This document shows positions 6,209 through 7,022 of a stretch of 7,022 bases of DNA, one piece after another. The stretch comes from Cryomorphaceae bacterium (lineage in GTDB: Bacteria > Bacteroidota > Bacteroidia > Flavobacteriales > Schleiferiaceae): contig CATITW010000031.1 in NCBI GenBank assembly GCA_949547975.1, positions 1-7,022 on the forward strand. Direction: 5' to 3'. The notes below the pieces were generated by a model. It did not search any database and was not told where the DNA came from. It worked only from the letters and a program-made list of their open reading frames with translations. The position numbers and the translations under genes are program-made. Numbering within the stretch: the first letter of the stretch is position 1; every line of letters begins with the position of its first letter.

Positions 6209-6892
6209 ATGCACGATCTGGAGGTTATTTACGAGGACTCGAAACTTATCGCGATTAATAAAAGATCCGGCCCTATCACCGAACGCAGCCCTTACGAGCA
6301 GGACACCGTTGAAGATGCTGTGCACGCCCACTTAAGTTTGATGAGAAAAAATCCGTTCGTAGGCGTCATACACAGACTGGACAGAGTCACGAGCGGCGTA
6401 CTGCTCTTTGCTAAAAATAAAAGCACGCTGGTCGCCCTGAATAGTGCATTTGAAAGACGCCTCGTGCAAAAGACCTATCTCGCACTCACCACGACTCCGC
6501 CGAAATCTAAAAAGGGCACCTTAGAGCACCATCTCGCGGTGGATAAAAAGCAAAAAAAGGCACTCATCTACGAGCATAAAACACCAGAGAGTAAGTCTGC
6601 CCGACTAAAATACCAGGTGCTTGGTATGACCGAACAAGGAACGCTTCTCGAAGTCTCCCCAGCAACGGGAAGGTTTCATCAGATTCGTGCTCAACTCGCA
6701 CATATCGGAAGCCCGATCCTCGGCGATCACAAATACGGCAGCAAGGCATCACACGCCTCTGGACAAATCTGCCTGCACGCTTTCCGACTTACTTTAAAAG
6801 GGCACATTGGAGAATTACCACAGGAGTTTGTCGCCCCACTGCCTGAACACGGAGCTTGGTTAGAGAGCAATGGACTTGTAACTTTCGACTAA
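6209..6892 (+). CDS. RluA-family RNA pseudouridine synthase, stand-alone catalytic domain
   Basis: The product is 227 residues and starts directly with the catalytic domain (MHDLEVIYEDSKLIAINK), with no N-terminal S4 RNA-binding domain. The family signature HRLDRVTSG is at residues 55-63, with catalytic Asp58, which attacks uridine during isomerisation to pseudouridine in rRNA or tRNA. Other family motifs are LVQKTYLAL (about 85-93) and GRFHQIRAQLAHIG with GDHKYG (about 154-177). The length suits the short RluA/RluC-like enzymes common in Bacteroidota. The exact RNA target cannot be told from sequence. It is a cytoplasmic housekeeping enzyme, transcribed away from the secreted-protein operon, with no evident functional link to it. 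The start is supported by the motif spacing and by the -7-like box just upstream; no Shine-Dalgarno is present. Confidence 0.96.
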   Translation: MHDLEVIYEDSKLIAINKRSGPITERSPYEQDTVEDAVHAHLSLMRKNPFVGVIHRLDRVTSGVLLFAKNKSTLVALNSAFERRLVQKTYLALTTTPPKSKKGTLEHHLAVDKKQKKALIYEHKTPESKSARLKYQVLGMTEQGTLLEVSPATGRFHQIRAQLAHIGSPILGDHKYGSKASHASGQICLHAFRLTLKGHIGELPQEFVAPLPEHGAWLESNGLVTFD

Positions 6893-6898
6893 ATATAT

Positions 6899-6914
6899 AC
6901 TTCTTCAAAGAAGT
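6899..6914. repeat. Short inverted repeat, possible weak terminator or operator
   Basis: ACTTCTT and AAGAAGT are perfect 7-base complements separated by CA. As RNA, six pairs with a UCAA tetraloop could form. It starts 6 bases after the pseudouridine synthase stop. It lacks both a GC-rich stem and a following T-tract, so it is a poor intrinsic terminator; it could also be an operator for the lipoprotein gene at 6937, or chance. Confidence 0.3.
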
Positions 6915-6936
6915 TGGACATCAAATAAAAAATTCT

Positions 6937-7022
6937 ATGAAAAGACTGGCAGCACTTACTTTACTAATTTCACTTAGCGCATGTGAAATGACTCCGGTAT
7001 ACGACTACTATTTCAGCATTAA
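6937..7022 (+). CDS. Lipoprotein, N-terminal fragment (runs off the window)
   Basis: An ATG at 6937 opens a frame that stays open to the window edge, giving 28 complete codons. The start reads MKRLAALTLLISLSACEMTP: two basic residues, a hydrophobic core and a lipobox LSAC with Cys16, a clear lipoprotein signal peptide. The first mature residues (CEMTPVYDYYF) do not identify a family. The gene lies 44 bases after the pseudouridine synthase stop on the same strand, so it may be co-transcribed; the upstream stretch is A-rich (AAATAAAAAATTCT) with no Shine-Dalgarno and no clear -7 box. Function unknown. Confidence 0.75.
   Translation, partial: MKRLAALTLLISLSACEMTPVYDYYFSI

Overview
The window looks like a piece of a Bacteroidota chromosome, most likely a marine, Flavobacteriales-like organism with a fairly balanced base composition. 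The evidence is threefold. Secreted proteins carry C-terminal domains that resemble type IX secretion system (T9SS) sorting domains. Start codons lack Shine-Dalgarno sequences. AT-rich -7-like boxes (TAnnTTTG type) lie just before start codons. The genus cannot be fixed from the sequence.

Positions 1-6118 (minus strand) form one compact operon of four exported proteins. In transcription order these are: (1) a secreted endonuclease/exonuclease/phosphatase (EEP) fold hydrolase with a complete set of catalytic motifs (6118-4862); (2) a 707-residue secreted protein of unknown function with an EF-hand-like calcium loop, a fibronectin-like domain and a C-terminal sorting-like domain (4868-2745); (3) a 733-residue secreted multidomain protein with OB-fold-like repeats, an Ig-like domain and a clear T9SS type A sorting domain (2745-544); (4) a lipoprotein with Ig/FN3-like domains that runs off the left edge (527-1). 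Genes 1 and 2 overlap by 7 bases, genes 2 and 3 by 1 base (TAATG), and genes 3 and 4 are 16 bases apart. The four are therefore probably co-transcribed and partly translationally coupled.

Positions 6119-6208 are a 90-base divergent intergenic region that must hold promoters for both directions. A -7-like box lies only 4-5 bases before each start codon, which suggests leaderless or very short-leader mRNAs.

Positions 6209-6892 (plus strand) encode a stand-alone RluA-family RNA pseudouridine synthase, a housekeeping gene unrelated to the operon. After a 44-base gap containing a small inverted repeat, a second lipoprotein gene begins at 6937 and runs off the right edge.

The most interesting inference is that the operon may encode a cell-surface or extracellular nucleic-acid or phosphoester processing module. 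The EEP catalytic unit and the OB-fold unit, which are often parts of one polypeptide in other secreted nucleases, are here separate co-expressed proteins alongside a calcium-binding partner and a surface lipoprotein. This is a hypothesis from domain content and gene order. I saw no CRISPR array, RNA gene, insertion sequence or phage gene.
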